Assembly (NCBI GenBank): GCA_040398525.1
Contig: JBBATY010000067.1
Coordinates: 1-8,454, forward strand
DNA length: 8,454 bases
Source of the DNA: VFMC01 sp040398525
Lineage (GTDB): Bacteria > Actinomycetota > Acidimicrobiia > Acidimicrobiales > Ilumatobacteraceae
Direction of reading: 5' to 3'
Shown here: piece after piece, positions 1-6,302 of the stretch
Numbering within the stretch: position 1 is the stretch's first letter
How the letters are laid out: every line of letters starts with the position of its first letter
Made by a program: the position numbers and the translations under genes
Notes under the pieces: model-generated
Database searches by the model: none
Told to the model about the DNA's origin: nothing
The model's input: the letters and a program-made list of their open reading frames with translations, nothing else

Positions 1-1
1 G

Positions 2-805
2 AGCAGCGTCGAGCCTGCCTGGGGCCGCTACGTGGCGGGTGTGGTCGCCGAGATGAGGCCGCACCACGGGGTCAGGGGCACCGTGCGGACCGACATCCCC
101 ATCGGGGCGGGCCTGTCGAGCAGCGCCGCGCTCGAGGTCGCCACCGCCATCGCCCTCGGCCACACCGGACCTCCACTCGAGCTGGCGCAGCTCTGTCGAC
201 GCGCCGAGATCCGCGCCTCAGGCGTGCCATGCGGAATCATGGACCAGCTCTGCGTCGCCGCCGGGGTACGTGGCCACGCCCTGCTCATCGACTGCGGGGA
301 ATCGACCGTCGAGCCGGTGCCCGTGCCCGACGGCGTCGATGTGGTCGTGCGCTTCATCGCCCACCGCACCCTCGTGGGCAGCCCCTATGCCGATCGGGTG
401 GCCGAGTGCGCTGCGGCCGAGCGCGAGATCGGGCCCCTGCGGCTGGCCGACGCCCGAGCCGCGGCGTCGATCACCGATCCGGTGGTGCGGGCCAGGGCGG
501 CGCACGTCGTCAGCGAGAACCAGCGGGTGCGCGACGCCGTTGCGGCACTGGCGGCCGGCGATCTGCGAGCCGTCGGCGAGCTGATGCACGCCAGCCACAT
601 CAGCCTGCGCGACCAGTACGCCACATCGACGCCCGTGATGGACGCAGCCGTCGAACAGCTGATGGCCACCCCGGGAGTGTTCGGCGCCCGGATGACCGGC
701 GGCGGGTTCGGTGGCTGCGTCGTGGCCCTCGCCGAGCCAGGCGCACTGCGCAACGGCTGGGTCGTGCGTGCCGTCGAGGGCGCTCATCAGGTGGTCGAGG
801 GATGA
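2..805 (+). CDS. galK: Galactokinase, GHMP kinase family (5' truncated by window edge)
   Basis: Galactokinase phosphorylates alpha-D-galactose with ATP to galactose-1-phosphate, the entry step of the cytoplasmic Leloir pathway. About 267 residues are visible. The open frame runs back to the window edge, and residues AWGRYVAGVV ahead of the first in-frame GTG (position 32) match the family, so that GTG is internal. The N-terminal sugar-signature region (about 100-120 residues of a usual ~380) lies outside. Visible motifs in order are the GHMP phosphate-binding loop PIGAGLSSSAALE, then GIMDQ with the expected catalytic Asp followed by GHALLIDC, and the C-terminal GHMP motif ARMTGGGFGGC. The usual YxxRRxxCE stretch reads YADRVAEC, losing one Arg. 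The stop codon overlaps the next start as ATGA, so the two genes are probably one operon. Identification as a galactokinase-family kinase is firm. Galactose as substrate is inferred, since the sugar-signature region is not visible. Confidence 0.93.
   Translation, partial: SSVEPAWGRYVAGVVAEMRPHHGVRGTVRTDIPIGAGLSSSAALEVATAIALGHTGPPLELAQLCRRAEIRASGVPCGIMDQLCVAAGVRGHALLIDCGESTVEPVPVPDGVDVVVRFIAHRTLVGSPYADRVAECAAAEREIGPLRLADARAAASITDPVVRARAAHVVSENQRVRDAVAALAAGDLRAVGELMHASHISLRDQYATSTPVMDAAVEQLMATPGVFGARMTGGGFGGCVVALAEPGALRNGWVVRAVEGAHQVVEG
789..794 (+). promoter_or_regulatory. Ribosome binding site of the lactonase-like gene
   Basis: AGGTGG matches the AGGAGG consensus at 5 of 6 positions and lies 7 nt before the ATG at 802, inside the end of galK. 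It supports the short start at 802 over any start in the long upstream open frame. Confidence 0.6.
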
Positions 806-1665
806 CATCGGCACCCGACGTCCTCGCAACCGGCCTCTGCTTCGGGGAGGGCCCGCGCTGGCACGACGGCGAGCTGTGGCTGAGCGACATGCACGACGGC
901 GCTGTCGTCTCGATCGGCCTCGACGGGCACCTGACGCGCCGCCTCGAGGTGCACGGTCTGCCGAGCGGCGTCGGATGGCTGCCCGACGGCAGCATGCTCG
1001 TGGTGTCGATGACCGACCGGCGGGTGCTGCGCGCCCACGACGGCGCAGTGGTCGAGCACGCCGACCTCGGCAGCATCGCCACGTTCCACTGCAACGACAT
1101 GGTGGTGGCCACCGACGGCACCGCCTACGTCGGCAACTTCGGATTCGACCTGCACACCTTCTCCGCCACGCGCGACCGATCCATGATCCGCACCGCCGAC
1201 CTCGCGATGGTGCGCACCGACGGGCGGGTCGAGCGCGCCGCCACCGACCTCGCCTTCCCCAACGGCACGGTGATCAGCCCCGATGGACGCACGCTGGTGG
1301 TGGCCGAGTCGATGGGGGCACGCCTCACTGCGTTCGACATCGCCGACGACGGTTCGCTCTCGGGTCGCCGGGTGTGGGCCGAGCTGCCGGGCGTCGCGCC
1401 CGACGGGATCTGCCTCGACGCCGACGGAGCGATCTGGGTGGCCAACGCCCGTGCCGCAGAGTGCCTGCGGGTGGCCGAGGGTGGCCGGGTCGTCGAGCGG
1501 ATCGAGACCGACCAGCTCTGCTTCGCCTGCATGCTCGGCGGACCGGACGGCACGACGCTGTTCATGCTCACCGCACCGACCTCGGACCCCGAGCAGGCCG
1601 CTGCAGCACGAGCAGCGCGCGTCGTGGTCACCCAGGTGGTGTCACCGCACGCAGGACGGCCCTGA
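802..1665 (+). CDS. SMP-30/gluconolactonase/LRE family sugar lactonase-like beta-propeller
   Basis: This 287-residue protein is a six-bladed beta-propeller of the SMP-30/gluconolactonase family. Characterised members hydrolyse sugar lactones (for example gluconolactone) to aldonic acids with one bound divalent metal. The metal ligands expected from the family are visible: Glu16 in FGEGPRW, Asn98 in HCND, Asn154 in FPNG and Asp201 in APDGI. Their spacing is close to that of animal SMP-30. Repeated blade motifs of the form DGxxWVAN or DGxLVV recur throughout. There is no signal peptide, so it is probably cytoplasmic. The ATG at 802 overlaps the galactokinase stop (ATGA) and has an AGGTGG Shine-Dalgarno at 789-794. 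The same frame is open upstream to 229, but that part is antisense-free shadow of galK. The 3' end overlaps the convergent metal-receptor gene by 38 bp. The pairing with galactokinase suggests a sugar substrate, possibly galactonolactone, but that is inference. Confidence 0.9.
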   Translation: MTSAPDVLATGLCFGEGPRWHDGELWLSDMHDGAVVSIGLDGHLTRRLEVHGLPSGVGWLPDGSMLVVSMTDRRVLRAHDGAVVEHADLGSIATFHCNDMVVATDGTAYVGNFGFDLHTFSATRDRSMIRTADLAMVRTDGRVERAATDLAFPNGTVISPDGRTLVVAESMGARLTAFDIADDGSLSGRRVWAELPGVAPDGICLDADGAIWVANARAAECLRVAEGGRVVERIETDQLCFACMLGGPDGTTLFMLTAPTSDPEQAAAARAARVVVTQVVSPHAGRP

Positions 1666-2326
1666 GCCGCTGCGCCGCACCCGGGGTGCGCATCCCCCAC
1701 CAGAGCAGATCGCGGCCGTCGACCAGCACGACCTGCGCTCCGGGCACCAGGTCGGCCACCTCGGCCACGTGCCGGTCGGCGAACGGGTACGGCTCGGACG
1801 GCAGCACGACCAGGTCGACCTGCCCGGCGAACGTCGACGGCTCGACCATCGGATACCGGTCGGGCCCCGGGCCCGGCAGGGTGGCCACCCCGATCGAGGC
1901 GAGCAGCCCCGCGCCGTAGGTGTCGGCCCCGAGCAGCATCCACGGCCGACGCCAGATCGGCACGATCGCCGTCCGTCGCAGCAGATCCACACCCGAGGCA
2001 TCGACCGGGCCCGAGGTCGGGTCGGCCCCGGTCGCCTCGGCCAGGCCGCCGAGGGCCGGGCCCAACGAGTCGAGACCGGTCACATGGGTGACATGGACGC
2101 GCAGCCCCGCCGCGACCATGGCCTCGGCGTCCTCGCGACGGTTCTCCTCGCGGTCGAGCACCACGAGGTCCGGGGCGAGCGCCACGATGGCCGCGATGTC
2201 GGGGTCCTTGGTACCGCCAACATGGCTGAGCGCCGGCTGCTCGCAGAAGCGGGTGCACGCCACGACGTCGACCCCCCAGGCAAGGAGGGTCTCGGTGATC
2301 GACGGGACCAGGCTGACGACCCGCAC
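1628..2326 (-). CDS. Helical backbone metal receptor (BtuF/TroA-like fold), no signal peptide
   Basis: This 232-residue protein belongs to the substrate-binding-protein superfamily with a helical backbone (BtuF, TroA, FhuD type). Periplasmic relatives bind cobalamin, haem or iron chelates for ABC importers. Family signatures are VVSLVPSITETLLAWG at the N-terminus, then GGTKDPD (residues 37-43), APDLVVLDREENRRED (51-66), LLGADTYGAGLL and VVLPSEPYPF. The GTG start at 2326 puts VVSLVPS at residue 3, as is usual in this subgroup. The frame is open upstream to 2467, but that stretch is arginine/serine-rich shadow of the PH/SHOCT gene. No signal peptide, lipobox or membrane segment is present and no ABC permease or ATPase gene is next to it. 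It may therefore be a stand-alone cytoplasmic binding protein, or may serve a transporter encoded elsewhere. It starts 7 nt after the upstream gene's stop, so it is probably cotranscribed. The ligand is unknown. Confidence 0.85.
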   Translation of the reverse strand: MRVVSLVPSITETLLAWGVDVVACTRFCEQPALSHVGGTKDPDIAAIVALAPDLVVLDREENRREDAEAMVAAGLRVHVTHVTGLDSLGPALGGLAEATGADPTSGPVDASGVDLLRRTAIVPIWRRPWMLLGADTYGAGLLASIGVATLPGPGPDRYPMVEPSTFAGQVDLVVLPSEPYPFADRHVAEVADLVPGAQVVLVDGRDLLWWGMRTPGAAQRLRAVLRAVTPPG

Positions 2327-2333
2327 CTCGCGG

Positions 2334-2969
2334 TCAGAGGTCGAGCAGCTTGCGCTTCTGGGCCTCGAACTCCTCGCGTGACAGCGTGCCCCGCTGCAGC
2401 ATCGCCTCGAGCCGTTCGAGCTGGTCGGCCACATCGACCGGAGGCGGCAGCGGCTGGCCGACCGCATACCCTGGCGTCATCCGGTCCTGCGAGGCCTGGA
2501 GCTGGACGTGGATCATCCGCTGCACCTCGTCGGGCTGGCGGATGTCGGTGTAGCGGGACTGGCCTTCCTCACCACCGGATTCGATGAGCAGGTCGCCTGC
2601 ACCGACGAGCCGCTCGAAGATCGTCTGGTTGAAGTTGACGTTGTTGACCCGGTTGATGGGAATCTCGACACCGCGCTTGGCGATGATCCCCGATCGGAAG
2701 ATGACCCGGTTCGAGGTGAGCACGAAGTTGGTGGTCACCCACTTCACGTAGCGCAGCACCAGCCACACCGCCGAGCCGACGAGGGCAGCGATCGACAGGT
2801 AGCTCAGTGCGGTCTTGGTGGAGCCCTCGTTGTCGATCGTGAGCACGAGGATGCCCAGGGTGATCGACCCGAGCAAGGCGAACGCCGGCTCGGCGAAGTA
2901 CCACCAGTGCGGGTGCATGTCGAGCACGACCGTCTCGCCCGGGTTGAGGTTCTTCTTCGGGAACGTCAC
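2334..2969 (-). CDS. Membrane protein with bacterial PH domain (bPH2/DUF304) and C-terminal SHOCT domain
   Basis: This is a 211-residue predicted membrane protein. After a short polar N-terminus come two hydrophobic segments (about residues 22-45 and 54-74). A bacterial PH-like domain follows (about 75-150), marked by VTTNFVLTSNRVIFRSGIIAKRGVEIPI and NRVNNVNFNQTIFERLVGAGDL. A Pro-rich linker then leads to a SHOCT helix hairpin at 181-211 (ADQLERLEAMLQRGTLSREEF, ending KRKLLDL). SHOCT domains are short C-terminal modules often found in membrane or stress-related proteins and thought to mediate oligomerisation. No enzymatic activity is expected and the exact role is unknown. The start is a GTG at 2969 that gives the expected MTFPKKNLNPGE opening. 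No Shine-Dalgarno is seen; a TANNNT box ends 6 nt upstream, suggesting a leaderless transcript. It is divergent from the helicase gene across 28 bp. Confidence 0.88.
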   Translation of the reverse strand: MTFPKKNLNPGETVVLDMHPHWWYFAEPAFALLGSITLGILVLTIDNEGSTKTALSYLSIAALVGSAVWLVLRYVKWVTTNFVLTSNRVIFRSGIIAKRGVEIPINRVNNVNFNQTIFERLVGAGDLLIESGGEEGQSRYTDIRQPDEVQRMIHVQLQASQDRMTPGYAVGQPLPPPVDVADQLERLEAMLQRGTLSREEFEAQKRKLLDL

Positions 2970-2975
2970 CTCGGC

Positions 2976-2981
2976 AGCGTA
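2976..2981 (-). promoter_or_regulatory. Putative -10 box of the PH/SHOCT gene (leaderless)
   Basis: Read on the minus strand this is TACGCT (TANNNT), followed by exactly 6 nt and then the GTG at 2969. That spacing would place the transcript start at the start codon. There is no clear -35, and the -35 region would fall inside the first codons of the helicase gene. Inferred from pattern only. Confidence 0.5.
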
Positions 2982-2985
2982 CCCC

Positions 2986-2991
2986 TATCGT
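2986..2991 (+). promoter_or_regulatory. Putative -10 box of the UvrD2-like helicase gene (leaderless)
   Basis: TATCGT (TANNNT) is followed by exactly 6 nt and then the GTG at 2998, which fits transcription starting at the start codon. No Shine-Dalgarno is present. It lies 4 bp from the opposing -10 box at 2976-2981. No consensus -35 was seen; that position falls in the first codons of the PH/SHOCT gene. Confidence 0.55.
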
Positions 2992-2997
2992 GGATGT

Positions 2998-4878
2998 GTG
3001 GACACCGAGCGGATCCTCGCCGGCCTCGACACGCAGCAACGAGACGCGGTGACCACCGATGCCGCACCGTTGGCGATCCTCGCCGCTGCCGGATCGGGCA
3101 AGACACGGGTGCTCACCTCGCGCATCGCCCACCGGGTCGTCACCGGCAGCGCCGATGCGCGCCATGTCCTCGCCATCACCTTCACCCGCGACGCAGCGGG
3201 CGAGTTGCGACGCAGGTTGCGCCGCCTCCAGATCGCCGAGCCGATCGAGAGCGGAACGTTCCATGCCGTCGCGCTGCGACTGCTGCGCGACCGGGCCTCG
3301 GCCACGGGCACCGCCGCACCCGTGGTGGCCACCGACCGGACGCGCCTCATTCGCGAGGTGCTCACCGAGACTCGGCTGCGCTGCGACCCCGGCACCGCAC
3401 TAGCCGAGCTCGACTGGGTGCGCGCCCGCGCCATCGACCCGGCCGATGTCGCTGCGGCCAACCGCAGCATGCGCCGGCGCCCGGCGATCGGCGGCGAGCA
3501 GTTCGTCCGCCTGGCCGAGTGTTACACCGCACTCAAGCGACGCCGGGGGGTCGTCGACTTCGACGACCTGCTCGAACGGCTCGTCGGGGTGATGGAGTCC
3601 GATCCGACCTTCGCCGACATCGTCCGTTGGCGATTCCGCCACCTCTTCGTCGACGAGGCCCAGGACCTCAACCCGCTGCAGTTCCGACTGCTCGAGCAGT
3701 TGCGCGGCGGACGCGCCGACATCTGCCTCGTCGGCGACCCGCGGCAGGCGATCTACGGCTGGAACGGGGCCGATCCGACCCTGCTCGACGAGGTCGAGCG
3801 CCATCTGCCCGGTGTCACCGTGGCGAGGCTCCGGGGCAACTACCGCTGCACCCCGCAGGTGGTGCGCCTGGGCGCGGCAGCACTGTCGGCAATCGGCGTC
3901 GCCGACGACACCGAGTCGCGGCGCGGTGACGGCCCGGAGCCGAAGGTCGTGCGCTGCGCCGACGAGGGCGACGAGGCCCGGGCTGTCGCAACCGACGTCA
4001 CCCGCTACGTGCAGCGTCACGGTGCACGGCACGTAGCGGTGCTCGCCCGGACCAACGAGCAGCTCGCCCCGTTCGAGCGGGCCCTGGCGGCAGCGGGCAT
4101 CGCCACCGTCCGGTCCGCCGGGACCTCGTCGCTCGATCGATGCCTGGCCGAGGTGCTGGCCTGCCGCAACCGCGACGACCTCGCCAGCTGGGTCGACCGG
4201 GTCTGGGCCGACGACACGTCCGATCCGATCCGGACGCGAGTGGCCGAGGAGGTCGATCGGTTCCTGGCCGTCGGCGACACGGGCAGCCTGCGCGCCTGGT
4301 TCGACCTGCGCCATCCCTTCGACGACCTCGAGCCCGACGACAGTGGCGCCGTCTCGGTGCTCACCTTCCACGCAGCCAAGGGTCGCGAGTGGTCGGCGGT
4401 GTTCGTCACCGGGGTCGAGGCCGGCCTGGTGCCGCACAACGGCTCGAGCTCACCGGCCCAGCGCGCCGAGGAGGCTCGCCTGCTCCACGTGGCGCTCACC
4501 CGCGCCTCGGACGACCTGGTCGTCACCTGGGCTGCGTCGCGCGGCGGAGCACCGGCGGGGCCAAGCCCGTGGCTGGAAGCGCTCGAGGGCGCGATCGTCG
4601 ATCAGCCTCCGGCCGGCCCGTCGCCGCTCGTCCGTGTCCGGCGCCCTGCCGACCCGCTCGAACCGCTGCGCGCCTGGCGCGCTGCCGTCGCCCGTCGAGC
4701 GGGTGTGGCCGACAGTGCCGTGTGCCCCGACCGGGTGCTGCGCTCGTTGCACACCGCCCCACCGGTGGATGCGGCTGCCGTGGCCGCTCGTCTCGGCATC
4801 GGCCTTGCGGCTGCCGAGCGGTTGACTCCCGAGTTGCTCGATGCGATCACTCGGCAACCTGGTCGCGTCGACGCATGA
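2998..4878 (+). CDS. uvrD2: UvrD/Rep-family superfamily 1A DNA helicase with HRDC domain (UvrD2-like)
   Basis: This 626-residue ATP-dependent 3'-5' DNA helicase probably acts in DNA repair or replication-fork maintenance. Visible motifs are the Q motif (LDTQQRDAV, 10-18), Walker A AAAGSGKT (29-36), Ia AITFTRDAAGEL (59-70), Walker B FVDEAQDL (217-224), III LVGDPRQAIYGWNGAD (244-259), IV LRGNYRCTPQ (278-287), V TFHAAKGREW (456-465) and VI ARLLHVALTRA (493-503). A C-terminal HRDC domain (about 557-618) begins LRAWRAAVA and ends LTPELLDAI. HRDC on a UvrD-like helicase is the hallmark of actinobacterial UvrD2. The four-cysteine module that joins motor and HRDC in mycobacterial UvrD2 is missing: there is no Cys between residues 508 and 556. 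The protein is also shorter than the ~700-residue mycobacterial form. I chose the GTG at 2998 because DTERILAGLDTQQ is the natural N-terminus; the open frame upstream to 2815 is shadow of the PH/SHOCT gene. Confidence 0.93.
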   Translation: MDTERILAGLDTQQRDAVTTDAAPLAILAAAGSGKTRVLTSRIAHRVVTGSADARHVLAITFTRDAAGELRRRLRRLQIAEPIESGTFHAVALRLLRDRASATGTAAPVVATDRTRLIREVLTETRLRCDPGTALAELDWVRARAIDPADVAAANRSMRRRPAIGGEQFVRLAECYTALKRRRGVVDFDDLLERLVGVMESDPTFADIVRWRFRHLFVDEAQDLNPLQFRLLEQLRGGRADICLVGDPRQAIYGWNGADPTLLDEVERHLPGVTVARLRGNYRCTPQVVRLGAAALSAIGVADDTESRRGDGPEPKVVRCADEGDEARAVATDVTRYVQRHGARHVAVLARTNEQLAPFERALAAAGIATVRSAGTSSLDRCLAEVLACRNRDDLASWVDRVWADDTSDPIRTRVAEEVDRFLAVGDTGSLRAWFDLRHPFDDLEPDDSGAVSVLTFHAAKGREWSAVFVTGVEAGLVPHNGSSSPAQRAEEARLLHVALTRASDDLVVTWAASRGGAPAGPSPWLEALEGAIVDQPPAGPSPLVRVRRPADPLEPLRAWRAAVARRAGVADSAVCPDRVLRSLHTAPPVDAAAVAARLGIGLAAAERLTPELLDAITRQPGRVDA

Positions 4879-5497
4879 GTTGCTCGAAGACACCGCCCGA
4901 CATCGACACGAACAGCCCTTCGGCCTCGGCACACAACGTCGTTTCGTGATGCAGCGTCGCCGTCACGAAGATCTTGCGGCCCTCCACCCGGTCGAGCGTT
5001 GCCCGGAATCTGACCAGTCGGCCGAGCGGGGTCGGTGACCGGTACGAGACGCTGAGCCGGCCGGTCATCCCGGCGTTGCCGGACAGTTGCTGCGCGAAGC
5101 CGAGCACCTCGTCGAAGGCGGCGGCGATGAACCCACCGTGCACGCATCCGGGCGGCCCCTCGTAGGGACGCCCGAAGACGACCTCGCCCACCACTGCGTC
5201 GTCGTCGACCCGAACGGCCATCGGCGGTGCCAGCGGGTTGAGCGCACCGACGAGCGGGCTGAAGTCGAGGAAGCTGGCCACCCCCGGCTCGGCGACGGCA
5301 GCCTCGGCCCACTCGTACCCCCGTCCGCCCGGCTCGGCGCTCAACACCTCGGCCGCCCTGGCGACGAGGTCGCGAGCCTCGGCGAAGGCGTCGCTCGAGG
5401 CGCTCGAATCGGCCAGACGAGCCATCACCTCGCGCAGCGCCACAGTCAGCCCGACGCGCGAGTCGGCCGGGTCGATCTGGCGCGGGGCCTCGATCAC
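4847..5497 (-). CDS. PaaI-type hotdog-fold acyl-CoA thioesterase family protein
   Basis: This 216-residue protein has a helical N-terminal extension of about 75 residues and then a single hotdog domain (about 90-205). The core motif is GCVHGGFIAAAFDEVLG, with HGG at 120-122 and Asp129, matching the HGG(x)6D pattern of PaaI and THEM4-like thioesterases, which hydrolyse acyl-CoA thioesters. The later strands GRLSVSYRSPTPLG and GRKIFVTATL fit the fold. It is presumably cytoplasmic and the acyl substrate is unknown. The GTG at 5497 lies 4 nt after the exonuclease III stop and has a GAAGG Shine-Dalgarno 8 nt upstream, so translation is coupled to that gene. The gene is the last of its operon and its 3' end overlaps the convergent helicase gene by 32 bp. 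Family assignment is strong; specificity cannot be read from the sequence. Confidence 0.88.
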   Translation of the reverse strand: MIEAPRQIDPADSRVGLTVALREVMARLADSSASSDAFAEARDLVARAAEVLSAEPGGRGYEWAEAAVAEPGVASFLDFSPLVGALNPLAPPMAVRVDDDAVVGEVVFGRPYEGPPGCVHGGFIAAAFDEVLGFAQQLSGNAGMTGRLSVSYRSPTPLGRLVRFRATLDRVEGRKIFVTATLHHETTLCAEAEGLFVSMSGGVFEQLMRRRDQVAE

Positions 5498-5501
5498 GGT
5501 G

Positions 5502-6281
5502 TCAGCCTTCGGCGAGGTCGACGATCACCGGTGCGTGATCGGACGGGGACTGGCCCTTGCGCGCGTTGCGGTCGACGACCGCCCAGGTGGTCCGGGCGGC
5601 CACCGAGGCCGAGCCGAGCACGAGGTCGATGCGCAGGCCGCGGCCCTGGTGGAAGTCGCCGGCGCGATAGTCCCACCACGAGTACAGGCGCTCGTCGGGG
5701 TAGCGCTCGCGGAACAGATCGACCAGGCCCCAGTCGCACAACTCGGCCAACAGGTCGCGCTCGGCCTGGCTGACGTGGGTGGCTCCGACGAACTTCTTCG
5801 GGTCGTAGACGTCGCGGTCGTCGGGGGCGATGTTGAAATCGCCCGTCACCACCACTGCGTCGGCCGGATCGGTCAGGCTGGCGACGTGCCGGCGCAGTTG
5901 CGCCATCCACCGCAGCTTGTACTGGTAGTGGTCGTGGTCGAGCGAGCGTCCGTTCGGCACGTACACCGAGCTCACCAGGACACCGCCGCAGCGGGCGGTG
6001 ATGATGCGCGCATCGGGGTCGCGCTCACCCGAGGCCGGGCTGAAGTTGGCCACCACATCGCTGAGGCCGACCCTCGACAGGATCGCCACCCCGTTCCACT
6101 GGCCCTGGCCGTGGTGGACCGACTCGTACCCGAGCGCTGCGAAGGTGAGCGCTGGGAATGCGTCCTCGGCCAGCTTGGTCTCCTGCATGCACAGCACATC
6201 GGGCTGCACATCGGCGATCCACTCTTCGACACGCGGCAGCCGGGCCTTCAGCGAGTTGACGTTCCAGGTCGCGATGCGCAC
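5502..6281 (-). CDS. xthA: Exodeoxyribonuclease III / AP endonuclease (XthA family)
   Basis: This 259-residue endonuclease/exonuclease/phosphatase-family enzyme is expected to act in base excision repair. It would cleave DNA at abasic sites and remove blocked 3' ends, using Mg2+. All key residues of the family are visible: Asn7 (TWNVNS), Glu34 (MQETK), Tyr107 (VYVPNG), Asp148 and Asn150 (TGDFNIAP), Asp219 (RIDLVL) and Asp248-His249 (PSDHAPV). The SWWDYRAGDFHQGRGLRID stretch (201-219) is typical of bacterial XthA. Length is normal (E. coli XthA is 268). The start is a GTG at 6281; MRIATWNVNS is the canonical N-terminus. A TACGGT box ends 7 nt upstream, so the gene may have its own leaderless promoter within the 21-nt gap after the NYN gene. 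The thioesterase gene follows after 4 nt. Identification is very secure. Confidence 0.96.
   Translation of the reverse strand: MRIATWNVNSLKARLPRVEEWIADVQPDVLCMQETKLAEDAFPALTFAALGYESVHHGQGQWNGVAILSRVGLSDVVANFSPASGERDPDARIITARCGGVLVSSVYVPNGRSLDHDHYQYKLRWMAQLRRHVASLTDPADAVVVTGDFNIAPDDRDVYDPKKFVGATHVSQAERDLLAELCDWGLVDLFRERYPDERLYSWWDYRAGDFHQGRGLRIDLVLGSASVAARTTWAVVDRNARKGQSPSDHAPVIVDLAEG
5506..5510 (-). promoter_or_regulatory. Ribosome binding site of the thioesterase gene
   Basis: Read on the minus strand, GAAGG lies 8 nt before the GTG at 5497 and overlaps the last codons of the upstream exonuclease gene. It supports this start and translational coupling within the operon. Confidence 0.5.
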
Positions 6282-6288
6282 GTGCGTG

Positions 6289-6294
6289 ACCGTA
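6289..6294 (-). promoter_or_regulatory. Putative internal -10 box for exodeoxyribonuclease III
   Basis: On the minus strand TACGGT (TANNNT) is followed by 7 nt and the GTG at 6281. It sits in the short gap after the stop of the NYN-S1 gene. No Shine-Dalgarno is visible, which fits leaderless transcription. If real, the DNA-repair and thioesterase pair can be expressed independently of the ribonuclease gene. Confidence 0.4.
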
Positions 6295-6302
6295 GCGAGG
6301 CG

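Noticed and set aside
229..801. In-frame upstream extension of the lactonase-like gene
   Set aside because: The extension overlaps galK in another frame and is Arg-rich without family similarity. The ATG at 802 has a good Shine-Dalgarno and matches the family N-terminus.
1861..1876. GC-rich palindromic stretch with two GGGCCC sites, considered as a terminator or operator
   Set aside because: It lies mid-gene in the metal receptor, encodes a PGPGPD stretch, and has no T-run. It is most likely compositional.
1125..2258. 377-codon minus-strand frame
   Set aside because: It is out of frame with the metal receptor and antisense to the lactonase-like gene. Its composition is Gly/Arg/Ala-rich with no motif.
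2327..2467. Longer start (ATG) for the metal-receptor gene
   Set aside because: The extra 47 residues are Arg/Ser/Cys-rich shadow of the SHOCT coding end, not a signal peptide. The GTG at 2326 matches the family start.
2815..2997. Longer helicase start at 2815
   Set aside because: It would run antisense through the PH/SHOCT gene and adds residues with no helicase similarity. The GTG at 2998 gives a canonical N-terminus and a leaderless promoter fit.
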